64,000 nt of DNA from Hymenopellis radicata (lineage: Eukaryota; Basidiomycota; Agaricomycetes; Agaricales; Physalacriaceae). The stretch spans positions 1 to 64,000 of the forward strand of contig JADNRX010000106.1 in the NCBI GenBank assembly GCA_015501595.1. The letters are read 5' to 3'. The translations under genes were made by a program, and so were the position numbers. The notes under the pieces are model-generated. The model was not told the origin of the DNA. It worked only from the letters and a program-made list of their open reading frames with translations, and made no database searches. This document shows positions 11,069-23,508 of the stretch, one piece after another (within the stretch, counting starts at the first letter, position 1; each line of letters begins with the position of its first letter).

Positions 11069-13528
11069 TCACGATGATGGCCCAGTACACGGTGCTGTTG
11101 GAGTCACGGTAAAGATCCCATTGTACTCGTCCGGGTACGTGCATCCTTGTACAGCGACAACCCCTCCTACGGTATCCTTATCGTCGAACCAACCATCGAC
11201 TCCAAAGCTGGACGCAGTCGGTCCCGCAGTCAAGGTCGCGATACTTCCCGTGCTCGTGTATGTCGGCAATAATGACATAGGTACGACAATGTTCGATAAC
11301 GTCGTGGGCGGCCACACAAACTGGTCGCGCGAAGTCGCCGCAATGGAATCGGTCGTCACGTCGCCCGTCTGCCACGCTTCGTACGTGCCATTGAATGGAT
11401 CCCCCACCGTACCCAATTTAGCGCATTTCCCTTCCACCTGCCTCGGGTCTTTCGGAAGCCAACCGTTCCTCAGCCCCAATTGGTACGACCACAAGGGTGT
11501 CTCGATCTCTCCTGATACCGCTGAAGGCCCTATCTTCCAAGTCCAGAAGAACCAATGCGTGAAAGCGTTCATGCTCGCCATAGCAAAGTTCTGGATCCCC
11601 TCCTTCATGGTCTGATTGTAGTTACGATAATCGTCATACAGCGGACATTGGGGGTCTGTGGAGGTCGCATTGACACCGTGAAGGAATAGCCCACAGTCAT
11701 TCGGAGACGCAGCGAATTCCCCAGAAATGGTCACTCCAAAGTTCTTCTGACTGTAAACGCGACGTCAGCCCATAGGGGTTTCAAAGGGTATAAACGCTAC
11801 CTGTCATTGGTGCTGGGACCCCAAGAATCACAAGCGCGTTTGGGCCATATACCACCAGGCAGACCATCGTCGGCCTCTGTGGCAATTGGATCCTCGAATA
11901 CACCTCCGAATGAAAAATAAGGATGTTGGTCCATCATGATGCGGTCAGAACCTTGCAAGAAGCCGTTCCACACCGTTAATCCCAGGAAAGCGTCGTGTAT
12001 GGCAATATACTCAAGACATCTCTTCAGACAAATGATAGCTGACATGTAGAATGAGACAGCTCACTGGACCATTGCCCTCTCCAAAGCCAGTGATGTTACG
12101 AATCATATCGTGAGCTTCAAGATAAAAGCTCGTGATTTCGTCCATCCCAATGATGCCAACCAGCGCCTCATTTACGATCCCGAAGACGGGGACAAGGTTT
12201 CGATATTCGGGCTGGGAGATGAACTCGGTAAGGACTCGAAAGTAGTACAAGGTTCTTTGCGCGTTCTAATCCCATATTTCCGTTCAAAAAATTCACCGGA
12301 GAAAGTCTGCGACGACTATTTCAGTACACGGGAAAACTCATGGAAAATGTGGAAGGACTGGCCTTCCCGAGTGATTGTATCCTGCACAACGAGTTCCCAG
12401 TGAGACGGATGTCATGTTCAAATGTGTAGATACCTACCATTCTGTGATCCCGGCACGGCGTGAAGATCCAAACAGACGCGAAGCCCATACTTCCGCGCCC
12501 AGCCCAGTACCTTCACCATGTACCTGCCAGCCGATTCAGTCATCACAACTTCCAATCCAATCCTACAAAGCCGCTCACGTCCACGAGACTTTCTCGAGGA
12601 ACGGCTCGTCGTCCCATGTTTCAATGGCCCAGAATGCAATCGGTATCCGAAGCCAGTTCAAACCGGCGCCTGAGAACATCATTCGCTATTTTAAATCACG
12701 AGAACCAAAACGGACATACCAGCTATCTCAGCAATGTCCTGCTCAGTCTAATAGTAGAATGTGTATAGTCAGAAAAGCTTAACGTCAGGAACGAATCACC
12801 AGTTGGCAAGCGTACAATGAACGTCTTGTAGTGGTCTTCTAATTGATTTATCCCGCCAGAGGCCTCGTCTGCACGCATGGCCGTGCTCAGAGAGTATTCG
12901 TCCACTGCCGTAGGATATCTCTGGAAGATGGCTGGCGTGATAAACGGCTCAAGAACGAACAGCCCGCCAAAGTTCACGCCGTAAGCGTGGTCCTTACTCC
13001 AGTCCCAGGTAGTATTAAGTGGTGGCGTCCATGAATTGGGCTGAGCAGCGTAAGTGTAAGGATCGGAAGGATCATCCACCCCTGCTCGCAAAGTCAGCGC
13101 AACATCAACAAGCTATTCAAGGCTCTCACAGAATCCACCAAACTCGTTGATGTACGTGAACTCGGTACCGTTTTCCAATGTGATAACAGTGCCGTTTCCA
13201 CCAGTCTACGGCGCGTCGGTATGAGCGAAAAGTATGTTTACATGAAAAGAGCATGTTGCACCTTGAGCGATGATCCTGCGCTACTGCCGGAACCCGAGTT
13301 CAAGTTCGCACCGTGGTCCTTATGGGCCTTGATAATGGTCAAGTAGACCGGGAGGACGACTGCCAGAACGACGAGCATGAGAGCAAAGAGTGAAAATAAT
13401 ACGACCCAAACGCGTCTGCGATACCACGGAACGTCATGAACGTCCGTCGCCTCGTCGACCCTCTCCTTCGCTACAGGCGTCTTGAGCAGGACTTGAGAAC
13501 CGGTCGTCGAGGATCTGAGACTCTCCAT
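11069..13528 (-). CDS. Membrane-anchored GH5 exo-beta-1,3-glucanase
   Basis: Ten exons: 13528-13262, 13205-13130, 13081-12816, 12747-12720, 12669-12579, 12523-12438, 12381-12363, 12306-12065, 12009-11801, 11750-11069. A cytosolic head of about 30 aa precedes one hydrophobic segment ([20 protein letters not shown]), then a Ser/Gly-rich linker and the GH5 barrel, so it is a type II membrane protein. Barrel landmarks are [26 protein letters not shown], the acid/base Glu in VFGIVNEA and the likely nucleophile Glu in [13 protein letters not shown]. Family members trim or remodel beta-1,3-glucan in the fungal wall. Two bases appear to be missing near 12268, and the intron at 12307-12362 starts with GC rather than GT. 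Confidence 0.87.
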
Positions 13529-13877
13529 ACCGCAGGAGGGAGAAGGAAGGGAGCGTGATAGTCAAGAAGAACGAACACATTCAGTAGGAGTGGGAATACA
13601 AAGGCAAAACATAGCGATGCAATGTCATAAATAACAGCGAAATCCGATGGCAGCACCTCGGCAAGGGCCAAGAAAGCATTTGTTCGATGACGTAGCGCGC
13701 GTCGCTGACAAGGAAAGACAAAAGCTCCATGCAGTCGAAAAATCTCCGTTTCAAGCACTTCAAAAAGGATACATAAGTACATAAGACTTACAACAGGATG
13801 AGTGTACAAGTCCATAAATACACACACCAAAGGTACAGCAGCGTTTATTTCAAGATGATCATCATGTTCTGCCCGGC

Positions 13878-15798
13878 TCACGCCCACGTCCGGTTCTGAC
13901 AGACGTTGCGTCGGTTCGTTCTTCCCATGCAATCTAATTTTCCGCAGTCCCGGCATGCATTCGAGCAGAAGGATCTCCCACCCTTGCCCTTGCAATCCGC
14001 CGAGCCGCACTTGGAGCAATGCCTGGGACTCCGCTTCCTGGGTCCCTCCCCATTACCCGACAGGACAGGCCCGGCCTGCGGTACGTGATTGTGCTCCGCC
14101 ATTGTCGAATTGCCGCTCGGGCCCGAGACCGCCTCCAATGTGAAAGGATATGCGCGTTTGTTCGAATGTATATCCACTGGGGAGTGCTGGTTGGGTGACT
14201 CGCTGTTTGGTGGCGGCGGCATTTGGTTGCTCGGAGGAGGCTGTGGCATCTGGTTGTTCGGAGGAGGTGGCATTTGATTGCTGGGACTGGCAACGGTATT
14301 GGGAATGGCTCCTGCAGAGGAGGAAGACCCGACTTTTGTAGAGGGGGCAGTAAAGTAAGGCGGATAACGTAAGGTATGAGTGAATTGGCTTTGAGGCGGT
14401 GGAGGTGGAGGCGCATAAATATAAGTGGGTTGGCTTGTGGAAGGACCAGTACTCTGCGTTGCAGATGCTGGCGTTTCTGGTTCCGACGAGGTCTGATGAA
14501 CTTTCCAAGAATCGGTGTATCCCTTGTACTCATCACCCTATAATGGTTTAAAAGTCAGTCGCAGCTGCTTAACAGAAGTCAGAACTTACATCTTGTTGTG
14601 GTTGTGGCATAGTTGCAATGGGAGGTACGGGGTCGTCGTTAGCCATTAGCTCATCGTGCTGCTCTTCCTCCCTTTGTTCCTCACGTTCCGTAGCGATGGC
14701 GGGAGGCGGCTCAGGAATGCCATGCTGAATTGAGACCACGATTTGAAGGATGACTTCCTTCCGAACACCCGATCTGAGAGACCCTTGCACCATATTCCAT
14801 AGTGCTTTAGAGACACCAATGGGCTGCCAGTTCCACACGTCTGGGCCGCTACCCAAGTCGGCGTCGAACTGCCGTAGACGGGCAGGAAGTTCGTCGGCAA
14901 GGGTGTTGGGCAGCGAGCGAAGGATGGAGGGATCGGTGCTGGCATACCTACGTCCATCTGGCGACGTAGCTGCGATGCATGCAGCACTCTGGCATACATA
15001 TTCGCACCCAATGATGAAGAAAGGTTGTTCGAGATCATAAATTTTAACCGGTCCAGACGCTATTCGTCCTCTGTTCGCTAACGGTGCCGAACAGCTCGGA
15101 CAGGCGATCCCGTTGAAGACCAAGGGCTGGGGATCCCAGTACAAGAAACGGAATTCAAGGATGGGCCGGGTCGCGTTGGACGCGGTCAAGCAAAAGTAGG
15201 TGGGGGAGGTTGGAAGCCAAAAGGTCCTCAGTACGGAGTACAGGGATGGGAGAGTCTGGTTCGCAGGAGTGACTAGGGAGTTTACGTGCGTTTTGAACGC
15301 GTCCTCCACAGTGCCAGCAGGAGATACCGGATTGGGAGAAGCAAGAAGGGTAATAAGGGTGTTGATGAAGTTTCCGGGTTTGGTGCGCGACATTTCCAGC
15401 CAATCCTCGCCATCAAAATTGGCCCCTTGCAGAGTGTTGAAGATGGGTTTTATGTCCTGGTGGCCGAAGAACTAGATATGTCTGATAAACTGGCAAATTA
15501 ATGCAGAATATGAGCTTACACCAAGAGCCAGCCCATTGCCATCCACCGTCGTATTCGATTTGCGTGACCTGGACGTCGTCACGGAACCCGCAGGAAAGCC
15601 GTCCTTGCGCGGCCTGCCAACTGGGCGCTTTATCTTGGGTGGGGCGCCGTCTGGGTACTTTTTGCCGCTGCCCTTGGGCCGTCCTGGTCGGCGTTTCTCG
15701 GGGACCGTCGTCGACACCGACATGCCGTCCGCCGACGTCGAGATGGTCTCATTTTGGAAGATAACCTGATGGGAGGAGGAGCCAGGGTGGTTATCCAT
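13878..15798 (-). CDS. AT-hook protein with DUF6729-like and Cys-rich domains
   Basis: Exons 15798-15520, 15471-14590 and 14537-13878 join in frame to 606 aa. The N-terminus carries two AT-hook cores (RRPGRPKGSGKK and KRPVGRPRKDG), which bind the minor groove of AT-rich DNA. The middle (FFGHQDIKPIF to about residue 360) has a CPSC...C..VC cysteine cluster and resembles the Agaricomycete DUF6729 family, which I assign from memory. A long proline-rich linker with NQMPPPP repeats leads to a terminal cysteine knuckle array (CSKCGSADC...CSNACRDCGKLDC). It is probably nuclear. Similar multi-domain proteins occur near transposon-derived genes in mushrooms, so domestication is possible. Reading frame is intact. 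Confidence 0.8.
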
Positions 15799-16277
15799 TT
15801 TCACTAAGCAGAGAATAAATATCAGTTTTCATAGGCATTAAGGAAGCAGAGGTTAAGCACACAAGCCGTCGGAAATTCGAAAACTAAATATTTTGACGTA
15901 CAAAATTCGGCTAAATAGGAGAATTATATTCCCCGTCACCGGGGGAGGCGCCCTCTGCCGGTCTAAGACAGAATTAGGTCGCTGCGAGTGCCAGAATACG
16001 AAGAGGAGGTGGTGGGTTTAAGAGGGACTTGACGGGGATCAGATAATATATGGCGTGGGAATGTTGGCACCATATGTCCTCTTGGCTTCCGTCTCATGTG
16101 GCGGCAGGCAAACCCTACTTCGTTGGCACTTGGAATTCTGTCTCCAACTTGCAGTGGAACAACCTCTCTGCAATGTAAATGTCCTGTGTTGGTCATCGTT
16201 TTTCTGTCCTTTTTTGCTGGAGCTTATGTAATTTCCAGTTAAAATAACAACATACGTACTGCTTAAGCCTTTTAGCC
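15799..16277. other. Intergenic stretch with one unassigned ORF
   Basis: This is the promoter side of the AT-hook gene. A 77-codon open frame on the minus strand (16196-15963) is rich in basic residues but shows no splice-linked partner or domain, so I do not call it a gene. Confidence 0.3.
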
Positions 16278-16729
16278 TTACACCTCACTAGCACTGATGG
16301 CAAGGTTTTCTTCTAAAATACTGCCTTTGTGGCGTGCTTCTAATGTTTTTCTTATGTCAAGTGCGATCGCTTTGTTCTCTGCTCCCACGCATTTATAAAT
16401 TGACAGTTCTCTTTGGACTATCGTGCAGGTGCGATACGTTTCGTTCGCCGGTACCGGTGGACTTGACATAACAGTGACGTTGGCACCGTGGAATACTGCG
16501 ACCTGAACCGCGACTCGGTTCAATATGACGCTACCGAGCCCATCGTATCATCGGTATAAGGCACAGTACTTACCGACGCGACTTTGTCTTGATCATCCGC
16601 CTCCGGTGCCTGAGTTCTTGTTGGACCTGCTGAATTCATGCGCGCCTGCATGGACCACGTCAAGTCCATGTTGTGAGCCCGAGTCCGCCATAAGCCGAGC
16701 CTTGTAATTTCATATTTAGCATCGGACAT
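16278..16729 (-). CDS. Small unknown protein
   Basis: Exons 16729-16574 and 16502-16278 join through a 71-nt GTAAGT...CAG intron to a 126-aa product. The second exon stays open over 75 codons with a mixed, protein-like composition. There is no signal peptide, membrane segment or motif that I know. The ATG at 16729 lies only 41 bases from the start of the divergent APP1-type gene, so the two would share a very short promoter. The model rests on frame and splice sites only. Confidence 0.4.
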
Positions 16730-16770
16730 CCTCTGATGGTGGGTTCATTCCTCCCATCCCATCCCATCCC

Positions 16771-17972
16771 ATGAGACTCAACGTCGCAATCGCACTCCTT
16801 TCTTCCCTTCTCGCCGCGGACGCGCTCAGACTTCCGAGCAATATCAACGCGACGGAGGATGCGGTACTTCTCTTCGACGGAATGGCGTTCAACGGCAAAG
16901 GCGACGAGCTCTTCGCGAGCATCTCCGCTTTTGTGTACCAGGCGGACGTGAATACATCTGCGCTCGAACGGGTGATCACCTCTGCGTTTGCGTCGTACGG
17001 TATTAGTGGGCTTGACATGGACACCGCCATGAACCGCGCAGGGTTACTTGCTGCTGTTGGTATCGCGGACGCGGTCCCTGTGATCGATTTTGCGACCTGC
17101 TCTCACAGCGAAGCCGTTCTTCCTGCTTCAGATACTACAGATCTAGGAATGAGTTTGGGAACGGTCGCGCTTGGGTCGTGTAATTGGGCAAACCAAGTGA
17201 CAGGTGTCTCGTTAGTGGACCCGTCTATAACGAACACCGTCTACTCAATGTCTTCAACTGGGTTTGGTGTCATTTCCGGTACATACACATCTTCTCCGAT
17301 ATCATATCATTACATCTAACACCGGACGCAGACATCGACGACACGGTCAAAATCACCAATGTCACTAAAAACCCAGCTCCTACTCACGAACACATTCGTC
17401 TCGGATCCCGAACCTGTCGCCGGAATGCCCGAACTATACGCCTCCCTCGCCTCGTCACTCGATGACCCCGACTTCATCTACCTCACCGGCACCCCATGGC
17501 AGTTCTACCCCTTCGTTCGCAACTTCATCCAATCCACCTTCTCCGTCTCGCGGGGCCCATTATCAACAACAATCTCACTGTCACTGATGTAACAAAGGTC
17601 TTCACCGACCTCCTTACATTGGATACGTACACCTTCAAGATCGAGCAGATCACCCGTATACATAGTATGTATCCAGACAAGACGTTTCTTGTCGTAGGTG
17701 ATTCGGGGCAGACGGATCCAGAAGTTTATGGTGAAATGTATGGCAATTCTTCGGCAAGTAGATGGTTAGAGAACTGACTCTGGCGGGACAGGTACAGGAC
17801 ATATGGAGATTTCATCGCGTGTATATGGATCCGGCAGCTTGAGGGTACGAACACGACGACTGAGCGGTATGCAGACGCCTTTGAGGGTGTACCGGAGGGA
17901 AAGTATAGGTTGTATTGGGACAATGACATTGAGGGTTTGGCAGATATTGATGTTGCTGGAGGTTCTTGCTAG
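16771..17972 (+). CDS. APP1-type phosphatidate phosphatase domain protein, secretory
   Basis: Exons 16771-17278, 17332-17737 and 17792-17972. A signal peptide (MRLNVAIALLSSLLAADA) is followed by an N-terminal beta-rich region and then the catalytic APP1 (DUF2183) domain with the HAD-like motif VISDIDDTVKITNV. The two aspartates are expected to bind Mg2+ and form the phospho-intermediate. YLTGTPWQFYP, FLVVGDSGQTDPEVYGE and YWDNDIEGLADIDVAGG complete the domain. The family dephosphorylates phosphatidic acid. The signal peptide points to the secretory route rather than the actin patches where yeast App1 acts. The reading frame is shifted between about 17370 (A run) and 17556 (GGGGCCC). The two breaks add up to three missing bases, so the ends stay in phase. 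Confidence 0.82.
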
Positions 17973-18130
17973 AGTGACTGGACCAATTCTATGGTACTTC
18001 CCGCTTCGGATTTCACGAGGGAGAACGTGTTCTACTCGAGGTCGCTAACGATAAGATGTTTATACGTTACGTGCTTCAGGAACAGTTTTGCGTGGCGCCA
18101 GGGGCTAATGTCGTAGTAATGTTTTTGTGA

Positions 18131-18325
18131 GCGAACCACCATGATCATCTTGAGCGTTCGAACTTGACTCGATGTGTTTGAAGTCGTCTGCTCTGCCCAA
18201 CGTTCGCGAACGTGTCAAATCCGATATCTAGACTCTTTTTCGGACAATACCAAGGATTCGCTCTCTTTCGATTTTCTAATGGCGTCAGAGTCGAGTTTGA
18301 CCAAGATTTTGTGCCACCGAAGTCC
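18131..18325 (-). repeat. Dispersed repeat, copy 2 (inverted relative to copy 1)
   Basis: The reverse complement aligns along most of its length with 10389-10618, with gaps of a few to about ten bases. The pair bounds a 7.5-kb interval holding the glucanase, the AT-hook protein and the APP1 gene. Confidence 0.65.
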
Positions 18326-18476
18326 ATGGACTCTTAAAGTCTTATCTTAACTTACTGGTGACTTCAGCTTGTGGACGAGAAAAGGAAGTTTCATTTCTGT
18401 TGACCGTTGTATACTGCTATATAGCCAGACAACCCATCTACCCCGATGCGCGCGCGGAAGCTACCCCTTTGGTGAT

Positions 18477-20238
18477 TCACTCTATGTGGGAATGCAACCT
18501 GCCCTTGAGCGCTAGAGCTTCCTCCAAGTCGTCGTCGATGTCGGTAGTCCATGCCCACTTCCAATTCTCCACGATAGCAAAGCCCAGATCCCATAGCTTG
18601 CCCATATCCGCTTCTGTCGCGTCTCCGACCAACTTCGAGAATCGGGGATCATTCAAGCAGGCCATATCACTACTGAGCGCCGAGCGCTGCTGCACGTCGT
18701 TGGCGTGAGGGAGACGTATTGATTCGTATGCCCGGAGGGCTGTCGGTATCGTGGATAATGTCGTGGAAGGATCGGAGAGTAAAGCGGCGAGGATGTACGC
18801 GTCTTCAATTGCCTCACCAGCGCCGGAGCCTTGTCCGGGGGTCATACCGTGAGCCTTGCAAAATCACAAACGGCTTAATCATGCGGTCGAAGTGAGAGAG
18901 AGAGAAAACGTACCGCATCGCCCAAGAGTGCAATGTTCCCGGAAGTGTACAGTGGCAAAGGATTAAGGACATTGATCACCCAGCACCTGGGAGTTTCCAC
19001 ACACTACAGGTTTCGGATGAGTTCGTAACTGTGCAACAAGCTTGGAACTCACTCGCAGAAGGTGCTGCACTTCTTCTTCCCAGCCTCCGTAATGCTGGAG
19101 TAGCTCTTCCTGACTACGGTCCTCGACGGTTTTACCCTCGTAGCTCGTTCCCTTCACTCCCGGGCGATAAACAACTGCCGAAACGTTGATCAGCTTTCCT
19201 TGAGCAATCGGATATGCAGTCAGTGCCTAGTAAGAGACAAGGTCAGCTCTAGATCCCGATCCGGAAAGAAACCAAGCTGTACTTTATCCTTTCCTACATA
19301 CTGAATATGCTCATTAGACGGATTAACAGTGAAGGACGAAGAGCACTCACAATTACAGGGCCTGAGAGTACTCGGGTCTCAGGATGTGCGTCCTCCACCT
19401 TTGGGCGAGGGACGGCGCCACGATAAGTTACATAACCACTCCAGACTGGATCGATAGCGTTTCTCAGTGTCGAAGACAACGCTCGTTCCTTCTCTAGTCC
19501 TGTGGCCTCAAGTTTGGCTGCCAGCGATTCAAGCATTATGCGCCGTACAGTGGACCTGATCCCGTCACTCCCAATGACGACGTCTGCCGTTGCGGTCGTG
19601 CCGTCCGTGAACTGCATCTGGATGGGCGAGCCAGAACCTTCTACCTGGGAGTATGTTGCAAGGCGCTTGGAAAAATGCGTGGTGACTCTTTCAGGATCAA
19701 GGTGAGCCACGAGGATCTCGAGAAACTGGCCACGATGGAACCCCATCGAACCCACTGATGTTTTTGCTTAATGAAGTTGGAATCGACGCCTAAGGAACGC
19801 ACGCACTCGGGATTGAGAATTCATAGAATGAGAGCCCCTTGGCCTGGTCCGCCTTTCTGTATTCAAATGACTTGCCTGGAGTAAGATCGTGATTCGTCAG
19901 AGGTTGCGCTTATCTGGGCTCAAGTGGACTTACGTGGAGAAAAATCGATGTCTGTCAGGCCAGCTAGTTTGATGAGATCGGGACCCAGCCCGAGCTTCTG
20001 GAGAATCTTAAACGGGCGCATCCAGAAAACGATCCCAGCGCCAGTGTCAGTGAACCTGGGAGTGGCCTCGTAGATGTCTATCTTTATGTCTTTACGATCC
20101 CTCGAGAAGTGTTGAAGGGCAATAGCCGTCACGAGACCGCCAATGCCCCCACCGCTGGCAAAGAATTAGCTAGTAGTAAGAGAGACTAAGAAATAGGACG
20201 ACATACCATATTGCGACTGAGAATTTCGTGTTCGACAT
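18477..20238 (-). CDS. FAD-dependent monooxygenase, salicylate-hydroxylase-like
   Basis: Eight exons: 20238-20207, 20154-19934, 19875-19807, 19754-19351, 19300-19283, 19226-19053, 19003-18914, 18854-18477. They join without any frame problem to 461 aa, including an 18-nt microexon (19283-19300). Class A flavoprotein hydroxylase landmarks are present: the dinucleotide fold VAICGGGIGGLVTAIAL, the DG motif VVIGSDGIRSTVRR and the FAD-pyrophosphate motif NIALLGDAAHGMTPGQGSGA. Family members hydroxylate or decarboxylate aromatic acids such as salicylate using NAD(P)H and O2, in the cytosol. The substrate cannot be read from sequence. Placed near the peroxygenase block, it fits catabolism of aromatic compounds. 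Confidence 0.9.
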
Positions 20239-21231
20239 GAGCGTGTAGGCAAAGGCGTGGGGATTGGTAGTACCATTGCTAGAGACAACAGGCGTCCTTT
20301 ATACGTTGGTGTTGATGACCAAAAAGCGACCGGGACCTATTCAGAATTCTCCCACCTACGTTTAAAGCCGCAAGCAAGTTCCGTTTACACGTCTGCGGAG
20401 CTGGTCGCAATGGAGAAGACCCGAGGTCAGTCATCCAGCTGGCTACGATTAAGGTCGGCATCATGAGGAGGGACGAAACGCACCGGCGACTCTGATCAGA
20501 CGACTAATCAAGTACTCAAAGACGTCGTGAGCATCCCTTCTTCTCTCGTTGAGGCTGGTTTACGAGCCTAAGCCGACGACGCGTCTCCTCGGCAGGCATC
20601 AGGCGGGTATATTATTATTAATGCACCACCTCCTACGTTTGTCACTGAACTCCCTCTTTCATAATAGGTTCGTCAAATATTATTACCGTCGCAGTCAGTG
20701 CAATGATGTTGGAAAGGAAAGGAAGGAAAGGAAGGAAGGGAAAGGAAAATTACTCGGCTCGGTCCCATCAGGAACGCCGGCTAGATACTTGTTGAATGTT
20801 GATTAATCGCGCTAGTCGCGACTCCGACTCTGGCAGGTGGATCCTATTTGAGAAACGCGTTCTCAACTGATCCTGGACTCTGAAGGTTTCATACTATTGT
20901 CATTCTACACAATACCGAGACCATTCGTATTTAGATATAACTGATAGCAGCAGACCCTTCCACTTGACGAAGCTTGTACTCTTCGCCTTGCCTCTCAACG
21001 GCATAGACTGAATAAGTAATTAATCCCAAGACCAATTCTGTGTCTACTGTGCCACATGTAACTGTACCGTCATTCTATGAGGCTCTCACTGTAGCATAGC
21101 CTTGGAATATGTCCTGAATGAATCCCCCGCCCCAAGCAGCTGAGAAACAACTGGATGTCTTCTAGTCTTACAGGTCAGTATACATGATGCTATTTTTACT
21201 TGCTTCCTTCCTATCCTACACACCAGCTCAT
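20239..21231. other. Intergenic stretch with GGAAA-type microsatellite
   Basis: No gene is supported. A purine run of repeated GGAAA/GGAAG units lies at about 20710-20750 and strand asymmetry is strong there. This is the shared upstream/downstream flank of the flavoprotein and transketolase genes. Confidence 0.4.
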
Positions 21232-23508
21232 CTATATTGCCAGCGTCTGCACCTTAGCGATGATAGCTACAAGGGTACATCAGCATTCACAGAACTATGA
21301 GAAACAAAAGGCAAGACATACATTGGGGATCCAAGTTCTGATAAGGGATCTGCTCCCAGAGACCACCCGAACCTTCCTTGGTCGTGCCCATGTAGCCGTA
21401 TTTAGGCGCGAAGCCACGCTCCAAGAGCCAAGTACCGTATTTGGAACCAAGCTAAAAAGTAATTGTCAGTCAGAATTACAGAATCGGGATCAACAAATTC
21501 GCTTACGCCAGTCTTTTGGTTGAAGGACTCGACGATGAGCACGAAGGGGCTCGCGCCGACCTTGGCGAGTGTCTAAAATTCACGTGTGAGCCTGACTTAC
21601 GTCTCAAACACGAAGGAGACTAACTTTTTCATCGACAATGTTGAGCGTAGGCTTGTTGATCAAACCGACGTCCAAGCCGCCTTGCCTCAGCCTCAGAACG
21701 GCATCATACGACCTGTACAGCATCTCTCCGAACGATACAACGTAACCAGCCTTGCCCTCGAGAATAGTCTCATCCTTTCCGGGGACAAACTCATATCCCT
21801 CACCAAAGTATTTCGAACCGTCCTCCTTGAGGATGAAGGGAACCTTTGACCGCGTCGAGAAGACAAATCGGACACCGCGCTCAAAGAAGACGCGCTTGAT
21901 GACAGCAACCATCTGCAGCGGGTCCGCAGGGAAGTACAACCAGGAGTGCACATCGGAGAGACCATTGTCAGCGAAGAGCGAGTTGATTCCAAAGTGGCAC
22001 GTGTTGTCGGCCATCTCGTCAACTGCACAACAGACGCGAAGTCATCAACGGATGAAGATCGTAAATAATGGTATGACATACCACCAGAGTGCGAGAAATG
22101 GCAGAGCACATTGCAGTGGTTGAGACGCGCCATGGTGATTTCAGAAACGACCATCTCGAGGAAAGCAGAGAATGTGGAGAAGACGCCAAACTTGTCGTGG
22201 TCGAAACCGAAACCGGCAGCAGCAGAGAAGTTTCCGCGCTCCATGATACCGGAGGGAACGAACACCTCTGGATGCTTCTGGTGGATCACCTTCAACCCTG
22301 TTGAGCCCTCAAGATCAGAGTCGATAACCATAACCTTCTTCGCCGCCTCCTCCTTGCTAAGCCCGTCAAGCACAAGGTTCACTGCCTCACCGAACACCAC
22401 ACGGTTCGCGCCCAACTCCTTGGACACACCCGAGAACAGGTAAGGCTGAGGCGCAGGGTGGATATTAAGCAGAATATCACCAAGGCCGGTGTATCCCTTT
22501 GACTCGAGGTATTTGATGGCAGACTTGACGGGAATAACGTCATGTCCATGGATGCTGCCTTCGATATCAGGAACGCCAGGTGCCATCTTGCGCTTGGAGA
22601 CCACGGCCGCGGGACCATTGTACGTGACGATGCCGCTGACAGCGCCCCAGAGCGCGTCGACATCTTCACCGTCAACAGTGAAGACCTTGAGGCCGTGTCC
22701 CTCGAGAGTTTGGGAGACATGGTAGCCCTTGAGATATTCGGAGGGATGGCCAGCAATGGTGACATCGTTGTCGTCGACAAGTAGCTTAACGTTAAGACCT
22801 CGTGCGACAGCAATACGAGCGGCCTCGGCGTCGTTTCCTTCCTGCTGAGATCCGTCGGAGCCCAAGCAAAACACGGTCTTGTCCTTGTTGGCGAGGGCTA
22901 CACCGTTGACAAGAGGCCACATGTGTCCCAGACGTCCAGACGAGAACTTTACTCCAGGCGTGAGGCCGAGTTCTGGGTGACCGGGGAGCTTGGAGTTGGC
23001 AGCCCGATAATGGAGCAGGTGCTCCGCAGGCATGGAGCCCTCAGGACAGACAGGATGTACTGGGTCGCGACACGGTGACCTGGATGGCATTAGATAGACT
23101 TGGATTGTCGGTAACAGATACTTACCAGCTTCATCGAAGATAATGGGGACAAATGCGTCGGGGGATTGGTTGAAAAGGGCCAGGAGCATGCAGACCTCGG
23201 GAACGGTGTCATAGGCACCACCTAGCGATTGTCAGTATCGTACGCGATCCAGGCGACGGTGACGACATACCTGTGTGCCCGCTGACTCCACGAGCAGCAC
23301 CAGTCGCCGTAAAAAAGACGATGGCATCGCGAGAAGCTGGATGTTCGCCTTGAGCGCAGCCTTTTCCTCGACAGTCAAGTTGGGTTTGTTCGGGTCAAGC
23401 GCGAGTCTAGCAACGGCGTCAACGACGAGCACGACGATGGCAACGATGAGCACCATACTTTTTGAACTGCGAAAGGTCGATGGGGAACGCGCTATCTGTG
23501 CCAGTCAT
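21232..23508 (-). CDS. Transketolase-family enzyme
   Basis: Eight exons: 23508-23459, 23406-23271, 23221-23126, 23079-22082, 22022-21625, 21572-21507, 21451-21322, 21266-21232, giving about 636 aa. The N-terminal thiamine-diphosphate domain has GHTGGAYDTV, SGRLGHMWPLVNG and the cofactor motif GSDGSQQEGNDAEAAR...VDDND. The pyrimidine-binding domain follows (MERGNFSAAAGFGFD), and the C-terminal domain ends in GTTKEGSGGLWEQIPYQNLDP. It belongs to the transketolase/dihydroxyacetone-synthase superfamily, which moves two-carbon ketol units between sugars. It differs enough from the core pentose-phosphate enzyme that the exact donor is open. One base appears to be missing near 23330 (an Arg codon) and one near 23040 (GG to G). 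Confidence 0.88.
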
